Below, piece after piece: positions 48,167-55,922 of a stretch of 64,000 bases of DNA. Location of the stretch: the NCBI RefSeq assembly GCF_023555495.1, contig NZ_JALCZO010000001.1, forward strand, positions 806,001 through 870,000. The letters are read 5' to 3'. Positions within the stretch are counted from its first letter, which is position 1. The number at the start of each line of letters is the position of its first letter. Origin of the DNA: Polaribacter sp. Z022 (GTDB taxonomy: Bacteria > Bacteroidota > Bacteroidia > Flavobacteriales > Flavobacteriaceae). The notes under the pieces were generated by a model, which saw nothing but the letters and a program-made list of their open reading frames with translations, ran no database searches and had not been told where the DNA came from. The position numbers and the translations under genes are program-made.

Positions 48167-49708
48167 ATGGCAAAACAAGAAGATCAGTTTAAAAAAGTTT
48201 TATCGCACGCAAAAGAATATGGTTATGTTTTTCAGTCTTCTGAAATTTATGACGGTTTAAGTGCGGTGTACGATTATGCTCAAAATGGAGTTGAGTTAAA
48301 GAAAAATATTAGAGATTATTGGTGGAAAGCAATGGTGCAAATGCACGAAAATATTGTAGGTATTGATGCTGCAATTTTAATGCATCCAACAACTTGGAAA
48401 GCTTCTGGTCACGTAGATGCTTTTAACGATCCTTTAATTGACAATAAAGATTCTAAAAAACGTTACAGAGCAGATGTTTTAATAGAAGATTATTGTGCAA
48501 AAATAGAAGGTAAAATTAATAAAGAAGTTACTAAAGCAGCAAAACGTTTTGGTGATGCTTTTAATAAAGAAGAATTTTTAGCTACCAATGGTAGAGTTTT
48601 AGGTTATCAAGAAAAAATTACTTCAATTTTAGCAAGAATGGGTAAGTCTTTAGAAAATGAAGATTTAGCAGATGTTAAGTTGTTAATTGAAGAATTAGGA
48701 ATTGCTGATCCTTTAACGGGTTCTAAAAATTGGACAGATGTAAAACAGTTCAATTTAATGTTTGGTACTAAATTAGGTGCTTCTGCAGAAACTGCAATGG
48801 ATTTATATTTACGTCCAGAAACAGCTCAAGGTATTTTTGTTAACTTTTTAAACGTTCAAAAAACAGGACGTATGAAAATTCCTTTTGGTATTGCACAAAC
48901 AGGTAAAGCTTTTAGAAACGAAATTGTTGCAAGACAATTTATTTTTAGAATGCGTGAGTTTGAACAAATGGAAATGCAATTTTTTGTAAAACCAGGAACT
49001 CAAAAAGAATGGTATGAGCAATGGAAACAAACGCGTTTAAAATGGCATTTATCTTTAGGTATGGGAACAGATAATTATCGTTTTCATGACCATGATAAGT
49101 TAGCACATTATGCAGATGCAGCAGCAGATATTGAGTTTAATTTTCCTTTCGGATTTAAAGAATTAGAAGGAATTCACTCAAGAACAGATTTCGATTTAAA
49201 AGCACATGAAGAATATTCTGGTAAAAAATTACAGTATTTTGATCATGAAGAAAATAAAAGTTATGTTCCTTATGTTGTAGAAACTTCTATAGGTTTAGAT
49301 AGAATGTTTTTAGCAGTTTTTTCTAACTCTTTAAAAGAAGAAGCTTTAGAAAATGGAACAACAAGAACGGTTTTAAAATTACCAGCAGTTTTAGCTCCTT
49401 TTAAAGCAGCAGTTTTACCTTTAGTTAAAAAGGATGGATTGCCAGAAGTTGCTCGTAAAATTATGGACGATTTAAAATGGGATTTCAACGTTTTTTATGA
49501 TGAAAAAGATGCAGTTGGTAAACGTTATAGAAGACAAGATGCTGCAGGAACACCTTTTTGTATTACTGTAGATCATGATACTTTAGAAGATAATTGTGTT
49601 ACTATTAGACACAGAGATACTATGGAGCAAAAAAGAGTTGCAATTTCTGATTTAAAAGATATTATAAAGAAAGAAGTAGCTATTAAAACTTGGTTGCAAA
49701 AAATGTAA
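48167..49708 (+). CDS. glyS: Glycine--tRNA ligase (single-chain, dimeric type)
   Basis: A 513-residue class II synthetase of the alpha2 (eukaryote-like) type. The N-terminus has VFQSSEIYDGLSAVYDYAQNGVEL (in part). Motif 2 is FRNEIVARQFIFRMREFEQMEMQFF (in part), and motif 3 is TSIGLDRMFLAV. The C-terminal anticodon-binding domain begins near LKLPAVLAPFKAAVLPL (about 405-513). It charges tRNA-Gly in the cytoplasm. It is preceded by an almost ideal promoter and followed by a strong terminator, and stands as a single-gene unit. Confidence 0.97.
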   Translation: MAKQEDQFKKVLSHAKEYGYVFQSSEIYDGLSAVYDYAQNGVELKKNIRDYWWKAMVQMHENIVGIDAAILMHPTTWKASGHVDAFNDPLIDNKDSKKRYRADVLIEDYCAKIEGKINKEVTKAAKRFGDAFNKEEFLATNGRVLGYQEKITSILARMGKSLENEDLADVKLLIEELGIADPLTGSKNWTDVKQFNLMFGTKLGASAETAMDLYLRPETAQGIFVNFLNVQKTGRMKIPFGIAQTGKAFRNEIVARQFIFRMREFEQMEMQFFVKPGTQKEWYEQWKQTRLKWHLSLGMGTDNYRFHDHDKLAHYADAAADIEFNFPFGFKELEGIHSRTDFDLKAHEEYSGKKLQYFDHEENKSYVPYVVETSIGLDRMFLAVFSNSLKEEALENGTTRTVLKLPAVLAPFKAAVLPLVKKDGLPEVARKIMDDLKWDFNVFYDEKDAVGKRYRRQDAAGTPFCITVDHDTLEDNCVTIRHRDTMEQKRVAISDLKDIIKKEVAIKTWLQKM

Positions 49709-49723
49709 TAAAAATTTACACAT

Positions 49724-49760
49724 AAAAAAAACAGCATCTAATTTTAGATGCTGTTTTTTT
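49724..49760. terminator. Bidirectional terminator between glyS and the Cys-rich lipoprotein gene
   Basis: ACAGCATCTAA (49731-49741) pairs with TTAGATGCTGT (49744-49754), extended by A-runs and T-runs on both sides. It serves two convergent genes. Confidence 0.94.
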
Positions 49761-49779
49761 TTGTGTTAAAAAGAGTGTT

Positions 49780-50349
49780 TTAAGCTTTTTTGTCTTTACA
49801 GCACTCCATCTTGCAATCTTCTTTGCACTCCTTTTTTGTAGCTTCTTTTTTGTCCTTACAACAAGCCATAGTGCAATCTGGTTTACATTCTTTAGAAGCA
49901 CTTTCGGTTTTTTTGCATTCCTTTTTTGGATCACATTTCTTGTCTCCAGTACATTCTTTTTTAGTTCCGTTTTTAGTAGTACATTTTTCTTTACAAGTTT
50001 CAGAACAATTTTTACCACCTTTTTTAGGAGTAATAGAAGCTTTGTATAATTCTCCACCAGCAATACCATCTACAAAAGCAACTAAATCTTTTTTAGAAGT
50101 AGTGTTTGCATCGTACTCAATATTAGCAATACTATCAGTAAAAATTACTTTAGCATTTAAAACACCTTCTTTTTTAGACAATTTAGATTGAATTGTTTTA
50201 GCACAACCAATTTCGCAAGTCATTCCAGAAATAGCTAAAGAAACATTTTGTTTATCTACAGCTACAGTTTCTTTTTTTGCTTCATTTTTACATCCTGTTA
50301 AAACGAAACAAGCAATTGCAAAAGAAAATAATATTTTTTGAATTTTCAT
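49780..50349 (-). CDS. Cys-rich lipoprotein with heavy-metal-associated (HMA) domain
   Basis: A 189-residue lipoprotein: the signal ends FVLTGC, then an Ala/Lys linker, an HMA domain (about 36-102) with GMTCEIGCAKTI, a C-x3-C variant of the usual C-x2-C metal site, and a tail (about 110-189) with about 15 cysteines. The tail contains two copies of a unit like KECK-x-DC-x-M-x-CCKDKK, plus other single Cys/Lys pairs. It is placed to bind copper or similar soft metals outside the cytoplasm. An exact -7 box (TAAATTTG, minus, 50375-50382) lies upstream. No metal pump is adjacent. Confidence 0.87.
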   Translation of the reverse strand: MKIQKILFSFAIACFVLTGCKNEAKKETVAVDKQNVSLAISGMTCEIGCAKTIQSKLSKKEGVLNAKVIFTDSIANIEYDANTTSKKDLVAFVDGIAGGELYKASITPKKGGKNCSETCKEKCTTKNGTKKECTGDKKCDPKKECKKTESASKECKPDCTMACCKDKKEATKKECKEDCKMECCKDKKA

Positions 50350-50374
50350 CAGATTAAATTATAAGATTATTGTA

Positions 50375-50382
50375 CAAATTTA
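50375..50382 (-). promoter_or_regulatory. Promoter -7 box of the Cys-rich lipoprotein gene
   Basis: Minus strand TAAATTTG, exact TAnnTTTG, 25 bases before the ATG at 50349. No clear -33 TTG is seen. Confidence 0.5.
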
Positions 50383-50442
50383 TTAATAAAAGAGTTGGTA
50401 TTTAAAGTTTTATCGGATTTTTGTTAAATATTTTTAATATAA

Positions 50443-51315
50443 ATGAACAATCAACAAAAAAAGTGGTTTTATTTAATTGTGTTATCCATTGTTTGGGGGA
50501 GTTCTTTCATTTTGATGAAAAAGGCTCTTCTTGGGGTAAACCCAATACAATTAGGTGCTTTAAGAATGATTTTTACAGCTGTATTTATGTTGTTAATTGG
50601 TTTTAAAAGTATACAAAAAATACAGAAAAAACATTGGCCTTTTATTGTTTATACAGCACTTTTAGGAACTTTTATTCCTGTTTTTTTGTTCTCTTATGCA
50701 ATTTTAGGAATAGATAGCTCTATTGTTTCTATTTTAAACTCGTTTACACCTTTTAATACGTTTATTTTTGGGGCTATTGTTTTTGGGTTTTCATTTAAGA
50801 AAAAACAATTTATTGGTATTATAATTGGTTTAATAGGTACTTTAATTTTGATTTTAAAAGGTGCAGATTTAAATCCGAATCAGAATTATTGGTATGCATT
50901 ATTAGTTATTATTGCTTCTGTTGGATATGCATTTAATGTAAATATTGTAAAAAAATATTTATCAGATTTAGATGCTTTAGCAATTACTACTGGTAATTTT
51001 TTATTATTAATTATACCTGCAATAGTTGTTTTAGTTTTTACAGGTTTTTTTACAACTTTTAAAACAAATGAAATAGGATTAGAATCTTTAGGGTATATAA
51101 CTATTCTTTCTGTTGTAGGTACAGGAATAGCAAAAACAATGTTTAATAAATTGGTACATATTTCAAATCCAATTTTTTCATCATCTGTTACTTATTTAAT
51201 ACCTATTGTTGCTGTTTTTTGGGGAATTATTGATGGTGAAAATTTGAGTTTAACTCAGCTTTTTGCAGGTGTCATAATCCTTTTTGGCGTTTATATGGTA
51301 AATAAGGCAAAATAA
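50443..51315 (+). CDS. DMT superfamily transporter (EamA)
   Basis: A 290-residue inner-membrane protein with ten helices in two EamA repeats (about 8-135 and 150-285). Typical segments are IVWGSSFILMKKALLGVNPIQ (in part) at the N-terminus, the inter-repeat GTLILILKGADL, and SSSVTYLIPIVAVFWG in the second repeat. It probably exports a small metabolite. It differs in sequence from the paralog at 23329. It starts divergently from the Cys-rich lipoprotein gene. Confidence 0.88.
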   Translation: MNNQQKKWFYLIVLSIVWGSSFILMKKALLGVNPIQLGALRMIFTAVFMLLIGFKSIQKIQKKHWPFIVYTALLGTFIPVFLFSYAILGIDSSIVSILNSFTPFNTFIFGAIVFGFSFKKKQFIGIIIGLIGTLILILKGADLNPNQNYWYALLVIIASVGYAFNVNIVKKYLSDLDALAITTGNFLLLIIPAIVVLVFTGFFTTFKTNEIGLESLGYITILSVVGTGIAKTMFNKLVHISNPIFSSSVTYLIPIVAVFWGIIDGENLSLTQLFAGVIILFGVYMVNKAK

Positions 51316-51345
51316 AAAGAGCCAAAACCTAAGTTTTGACTCTTA
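51314..51345. terminator. Terminator between the DMT transporter and M16 genes
   Basis: GAGCCAAAAC pairs with GTTTTGACTC with one mismatch around CTAA, with A-rich and T-rich flanks. The genes on either side are convergent. Confidence 0.7.
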
Positions 51346-51369
51346 TAATGTATTTGTAAAAAAATAATT

Positions 51370-53415
51370 TTATTTAAAATCAGCGTCAGTTACTCCTTCG
51401 TTAATTTTAATATCTTTTACTTCAAATTTCATATCCATAGGTCCCATTTTTTGACCAATTGTATAAGGAAATTTCATTCCATTTAATTCTTTGTAATTAG
51501 AAAAAACAGTAGGAATACTAACTTCTTTACCACCAGCTTTTACCGTTTTTACTTCTTTTAATTTTAAACCGCTTTTTACATCAAAAAATATTTCTTTGTC
51601 TTCATATTTAATAACATAAGCTTTCTTGTCGTTTAAAGGTTCTATTCTTAAAAGTGTTCCGTTTTTATAATCTAACTCTTCAGAAATAGCGTTTTTAGCT
51701 TTTGCCTTAGCAATTTCATCTGCAGTCATATCTTTCTTTCTTCCTTGTGCTTCTTGGTAACCTGTTTCTCCATCAAAAACCATTTTAGAAAAAACACGTC
51801 CCATACCAGACACAACTACAGAAGTTTTATTTGGAGCTGCTGCTTTTGTTACTAAAGTAATTTCCATTCCTTGTACTTTTGCAGTAGAGGTAATTACTAA
51901 AGATTTAACAGCCATTAATTTATCTTTACCTCCAATAGCGTTAATGTACTTGTCTACTACAGTACTAGCAGTAACTCCATTAGGAATTGGAATTGTCATT
52001 TCTGGCTTTTCAGTTTGGTTTCCGTTTTTGTCAAAATATTTAATAGGATAACCTGATTTTTCTAAATTTTCAATTACATCAATTCCTTTACCTGCAATTA
52101 CTATTCTAGAATTATCTAAACTAAAATATTTAATAGCAGCTTTTTGAACATCATCTAAAGTAACAGCATTTATATTTTTTAAATAATCTTCGTAATAAGT
52201 TTTAGGTAATTTATTTTGAAGAATATTTAAAGCATAACCAGCAATTGTAGCAGGTTTTTCTACATTTCTAACAAAGCTACCAACATATTTTGCTTTTGCA
52301 ATATCTAATTCTTTTTGAGTTGCTTTTTTAGAACGAATTTCTTTAATCTCTTTCATGAATTCTACTATAGTACTATCTGTAACAGCATTTCTAACAGATG
52401 CAGATGCTTTAAAACGAGAAGCATATCTACTTGCGTTTATTCCAGAATAAGCACCATAAGTATATGCTTTATCTTCACGTAGATTTTTATATAATCTACC
52501 TGTACCACCACCACCTAAAATTTGATTTGCTAATAAAACAGCATAATAATCAGCATCACTCATTTTTAAATTAACAGCATTTATAATTGATACTTCAGAT
52601 TGAACAGCATTAGGCATATTTATAAAGTTAATTTCTGTAGCAGTAACATTTTTAACCTCTGGTAAAGCTGTAGTAGCCATAGTTCCTTTATCCCATTTTT
52701 TGAATAAAGTTTTAACTTGTTTTTTTACTTTTTTGTAATTAACATCACCCATAATAACTAAATAAGCATTATTAGGTTTAAACGCTTTTGCATATAAATC
52801 TTTAACATCTTGTAAGGTGATGTTTTTTAAAGATTCTTCTGTAGTAAATTCTCCATAAGGATGGTTTTTTCCGTAAGTTAATAGTCTATTAACTTTACCA
52901 GCTATTGCAGGTACACTATTTTCATTAGATTTTATAGCATCTAATGCTTGTTTCATTTGTTTGTCAAATTCATCTTGACTAAAAACAGGATTAAAAGCAG
53001 CATCTGCCATTAATTCTAATACTCTCGGAAAGTATTTAGATAAAGAACTTGCAAAAGCACTTTCTGAACCAAAAGAAATGTTTGCTCCTAAATAATCTAC
53101 TTCAGAGTCAAATTTTTCTTTAGAAATTGTAGTAGAACCTGTACCTAACATTCCACCTACAAAACTTTCTACTCCTTTTTTGCTTCCTTTAGCCATAGGA
53201 GGATTGTCTATATCTAATGTTACAGAAACTCTTGGTAATTTATGGTTTTCTACAACTAAAACTTGCAAACCGTTTTTAAGTGTAAACTTTTTTGGTGTTC
53301 CTAAATTAATTTTAGGAGCAGGACCAGATACTGGCATTTTAGTTCTATCAACTTGAGCAGAAATACTTATTGATAGAAATAATAGTGTTAAAATTGAATA
53401 TATCTTCGTTTTCAT
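51370..53415 (-). CDS. M16 peptidase-like protein without zinc motif, with C-terminal extra domain
   Basis: A 681-residue exported protein (signal peptide 1-20, ending SISAQ). It has the two M16 half-domains (about 35-240 and 245-470), but the H-x-x-E-H zinc motif is absent: the place holds KKGVESFVGGMLGTG. The R/Y substrate pair of M16 partners is present in LYKNLREDKAYTYGAYSG. Residues about 480-681 form a separate beta-rich domain (TVVDKYINAIGGKDKLMAVKS, in part) that resembles LolA/outer-membrane lipoprotein-sorting-like folds. It is the likely inactive partner of the zinc-bearing M16 encoded 20 bases upstream, like the alpha/beta pair of mitochondrial processing peptidase. Confidence 0.92.
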   Translation of the reverse strand: MKTKIYSILTLLFLSISISAQVDRTKMPVSGPAPKINLGTPKKFTLKNGLQVLVVENHKLPRVSVTLDIDNPPMAKGSKKGVESFVGGMLGTGSTTISKEKFDSEVDYLGANISFGSESAFASSLSKYFPRVLELMADAAFNPVFSQDEFDKQMKQALDAIKSNENSVPAIAGKVNRLLTYGKNHPYGEFTTEESLKNITLQDVKDLYAKAFKPNNAYLVIMGDVNYKKVKKQVKTLFKKWDKGTMATTALPEVKNVTATEINFINMPNAVQSEVSIINAVNLKMSDADYYAVLLANQILGGGGTGRLYKNLREDKAYTYGAYSGINASRYASRFKASASVRNAVTDSTIVEFMKEIKEIRSKKATQKELDIAKAKYVGSFVRNVEKPATIAGYALNILQNKLPKTYYEDYLKNINAVTLDDVQKAAIKYFSLDNSRIVIAGKGIDVIENLEKSGYPIKYFDKNGNQTEKPEMTIPIPNGVTASTVVDKYINAIGGKDKLMAVKSLVITSTAKVQGMEITLVTKAAAPNKTSVVVSGMGRVFSKMVFDGETGYQEAQGRKKDMTADEIAKAKAKNAISEELDYKNGTLLRIEPLNDKKAYVIKYEDKEIFFDVKSGLKLKEVKTVKAGGKEVSIPTVFSNYKELNGMKFPYTIGQKMGPMDMKFEVKDIKINEGVTDADFK

Positions 53416-53434
53416 TATTCTTCTATTTATTTTA

Positions 53435-54757
53435 TTATTTCTTTTTTGATGCAGGTAAGTAATCTAACACAACACGTCTGTTTTTAGCTAAATATTTTTT
53501 AGCAACTTCTCTAATTTCTTCTTTAGTAATAGAGTTAATAATTTCTAATTCTGTGTTAATTCTATTAGTATCACCAGCTAACATATAGTTTCTTGCTAAT
53601 GAGTTAGCAATACCTGTAACATTAGAGTTAGATGCAACAAATTGGTTTTCGAATTTATTTCTTACTTTTTGTAAATCTTCATCAGAGATTAATTCTGTTT
53701 GAAGTTTTACAATTTCTTCATCCATTTCTTTAATTAAATCATCTAAAGGTGTTTTTCCTAAAGGCATTGCACCAATAATGTAAACGCTATAATCTTCTAA
53801 TGGTCTAGCAAAAGAAAATGCTTGTAATGCCTTTTTCTTATCATCTACTAATTTTTTATATAGTCTAGAACTTTTACCATTACTTAAAACAGTAGAAATT
53901 ACATCTAATACTTTAGCATCTCTTTCTCTCATAGAAGGAGTTTTGTATGCTAAACCTATTAAAGGTATTTGAATGTTAGAGTCATATTCAGTTACTCTTT
54001 TTTCTACAGTTCTTTCTGGCTCAGTAATTTTTATTCTATTTGGTTTTGTTCTTGCAGGTATAGAAGCAAAATAATCATTTATTAAAGATTTTGCATTTCC
54101 TTTTTCAAAATTACCAGCAACAACTAAAACAGCATTATTAGGCATGTACCATTTATTGTAAAACGCTTGAAACTCTTCTAATTTAGCAGCATCTAAATCT
54201 TTAATATAACCAATCATTGGTCTACCATACTTATGTTTTTCAAAAAGATGACTGTAAACATCTCCATAAATAACTTTTCCATAAGGAGCGTTATCCATAC
54301 GTTGTCTTTTTTCTTCTTTAACAACTTCGTTTTGAGTGTCTACTGCTTTTTGATCAATAATTGGGTGTAATAATCTTTCAGATTCCATCCATAAAGCTAA
54401 TTTTAACTCGTTAGAAGGAAACGTTTGATAGTAATATGTTCTATCCCAGTTTGTGTTAGCATTTCCTGCACCACCTCTTGCAGAAGTTATTTCATTCCAT
54501 TTACTTCTCTCAATATTTTTTGTTCCAGTAAATAATAAGTGCTCATAAAAATGTGCCATACCAGTTTTACCATCTACTTCATCTTTAGCACCAACATGAT
54601 ACATTACTCCAACAGTAACTATTGGTGCAGAATCGTCTTGATGCAGAATAACGTGCATTCCATTGTTTAAATCATACTCTTCAAACTCAACTTTTTGTGC
54701 ATTTAAAGAAAATGCTACTAAAAAAGCAGAAGTAAGAGATAAAATACTTTTCTTCAT
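53435..54757 (-). CDS. M16 family zinc metallopeptidase (active subunit)
   Basis: A 440-residue exported protease (signal peptide 1-20, ending SLNAQ). It keeps the inverted zinc motif H-x-x-E-H in GMAHFYEHLLFTGT and the distal Glu in the NEVVKEEKRQR stretch. The second half-domain (about 240-430) shows SSRLYKKLVDDKKKALQAFSFA (in part). It probably cuts peptides in the periplasm together with the non-zinc partner encoded downstream. The start is the ATG at 54757; the longer frame to 54799 adds residues that do not look like a signal peptide start. Confidence 0.95.
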   Translation of the reverse strand: MKKSILSLTSAFLVAFSLNAQKVEFEEYDLNNGMHVILHQDDSAPIVTVGVMYHVGAKDEVDGKTGMAHFYEHLLFTGTKNIERSKWNEITSARGGAGNANTNWDRTYYYQTFPSNELKLALWMESERLLHPIIDQKAVDTQNEVVKEEKRQRMDNAPYGKVIYGDVYSHLFEKHKYGRPMIGYIKDLDAAKLEEFQAFYNKWYMPNNAVLVVAGNFEKGNAKSLINDYFASIPARTKPNRIKITEPERTVEKRVTEYDSNIQIPLIGLAYKTPSMRERDAKVLDVISTVLSNGKSSRLYKKLVDDKKKALQAFSFARPLEDYSVYIIGAMPLGKTPLDDLIKEMDEEIVKLQTELISDEDLQKVRNKFENQFVASNSNVTGIANSLARNYMLAGDTNRINTELEIINSITKEEIREVAKKYLAKNRRVVLDYLPASKKK

Positions 54758-54932
54758 TTTGTTTTTTTTAATTAATAATTGACAGTTTGTTTGACGCAAG
54801 TAAATAAATTATGTTACACTTTTAACCAAACAATTTATGTTAGTATCAAAAATAGAAAAGATTTTATAGACTAAAATGTTAAATTCTTCTATTATTATCT
54901 TGATTTTGATAGAATTATTTACAAAAACAACA

Positions 54933-54962
54933 TTGTTAGATTGTAAAAAAGGTGTATATTTG
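54933..54962 (+). promoter_or_regulatory. Promoter of rplU-rpmA
   Basis: TTG (54933-54935), a 19-base spacer and TATATTTG (54955-54962), exact consensus. The initially transcribed bases (CACCCGCATTTTCG) almost equal those of the HU promoter at 27729. The leader is about 55 bases. Confidence 0.85.
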
Positions 54963-55022
54963 CACCCGCATTTTCGTTGAGTTAATGCAAAATAATAAGT
55001 ATAAATACGCAAAACTAACAGT

Positions 55023-55526
55023 ATGTACGCAATCGTAGAGATAGCAGGGCAGCAATTTAAAGTAGCGAAAGACCAAAAAGTATACGTTCACCGTTTACAA
55101 GGAGAAGAAGGATCAAAAGTAACTTTTGATAACGTTCTTTTACTAGATGACAGTGGAAATGTAACTATTGGCGCCCCAGCTATAGAAGGAGCTTCAGTAA
55201 CGGCTCAAATTTTAAGTCACTTAAAAGGTGATAAAGTAATTGTTTTCAAAAAGAAAAGAAGAAAAGGTTACCAAAAGAAAAATGGACACAGACAGTATTT
55301 AAGCGAGATTCAAATTGAGTCTATTGCTGCTACTGGTGCTAAAAAATCAGCTAAAAAAGCTGCTCCTAAAAAGGAAGCTGCTCCAAAAGCTGAAGTAAAT
55401 GAAGCTGCTACAACAGATTATAGTTCTATGACTGTTGCAGAATTAAAAGCTGCTGCTAAAGATGCAGGTATTAAAGGATACACATCTTTAAAGAAAGCAG
55501 AATTAATTGATGCTTTAACTAAATAA
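55023..55526 (+). CDS. rplU: 50S ribosomal protein L21 with C-terminal SAP/Rho-N-like extension
   Basis: Residues 1-103 are a complete L21 ([40 protein letters not shown]). L21 usually ends here. A further 64 residues follow: an Ala/Lys linker (about 107-130) and a small helical module (about 133-167: [28 protein letters not shown]) that matches the SAP/HeH/Rho-N type nucleic-acid-binding motif. The core binds 23S rRNA in the large subunit; the extra domain could contact RNA at the ribosome surface. It starts the rplU-rpmA operon with a strong promoter. Confidence 0.94.
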   Translation: MYAIVEIAGQQFKVAKDQKVYVHRLQGEEGSKVTFDNVLLLDDSGNVTIGAPAIEGASVTAQILSHLKGDKVIVFKKKRRKGYQKKNGHRQYLSEIQIESIAATGAKKSAKKAAPKKEAAPKAEVNEAATTDYSSMTVAELKAAAKDAGIKGYTSLKKAELIDALTK

Positions 55527-55553
55527 GAATTTCAATTTTAAAACCATAGTATC

Positions 55554-55814
55554 ATGGCACATAAAAAAGGAGTAGGTAGTTCGAAGAATGGTAGAGAATC
55601 AGAATCGAAACGACTTGGAGTAAAAATATTTGGAGGACAAGCTGCAATTGCAGGGAACATTTTAGTTCGTCAAAGAGGAACAACTCACAATCCAGGAGAA
55701 AACGTTTACATGGGTAAAGATCATACTTTACATGCAAAGGTTGATGGTATTGTAGAATTCCGTAAGAAAAAAGATAATAGATCTTATGTATCTATTACAC
55801 CATTTGAAGCTTAG
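55554..55814 (+). CDS. rpmA: 50S ribosomal protein L27
   Basis: An 86-residue L27: [24 protein letters not shown] at the start (in part), [16 protein letters not shown] and the C-terminal [15 protein letters not shown]. The N-terminus begins MAHKKG, so it is the type that needs no processing, unlike Firmicutes L27 with a cleaved leader. Its N-terminal tail reaches the peptidyl-transferase centre. It lies 27 bases after rplU and is followed by a long-stem terminator. Confidence 0.97.
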   Translation: MAHKKGVGSSKNGRESESKRLGVKIFGGQAAIAGNILVRQRGTTHNPGENVYMGKDHTLHAKVDGIVEFRKKKDNRSYVSITPFEA

Positions 55815-55834
55815 AAATAAGTTTTAAAAGATTT

Positions 55835-55873
55835 AAAAACGCTTAAACAATTTATTGTTTAAGCGTTTTTCTT
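55835..55873 (+). terminator. Terminator of rplU-rpmA
   Basis: AAAAACGCTTAAACAAT (55835-55851) pairs without mismatch with its complement at 55854-55870, then a T-rich run. It is one of the longest stems in the window. Confidence 0.95.
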
Positions 55874-55922
55874 TTTTATTACAGTTTTTTTCTCTTAATT
55901 AGTTATACACAACTAACATTTT

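Noticed and set aside
49716..50191. Two further long frames over the Cys-rich lipoprotein gene
   Set aside because: They arise from the repeated Lys/Cys codons of the lipoprotein gene read in other frames. The lipoprotein frame alone has a signal peptide, a lipobox and an HMA motif.
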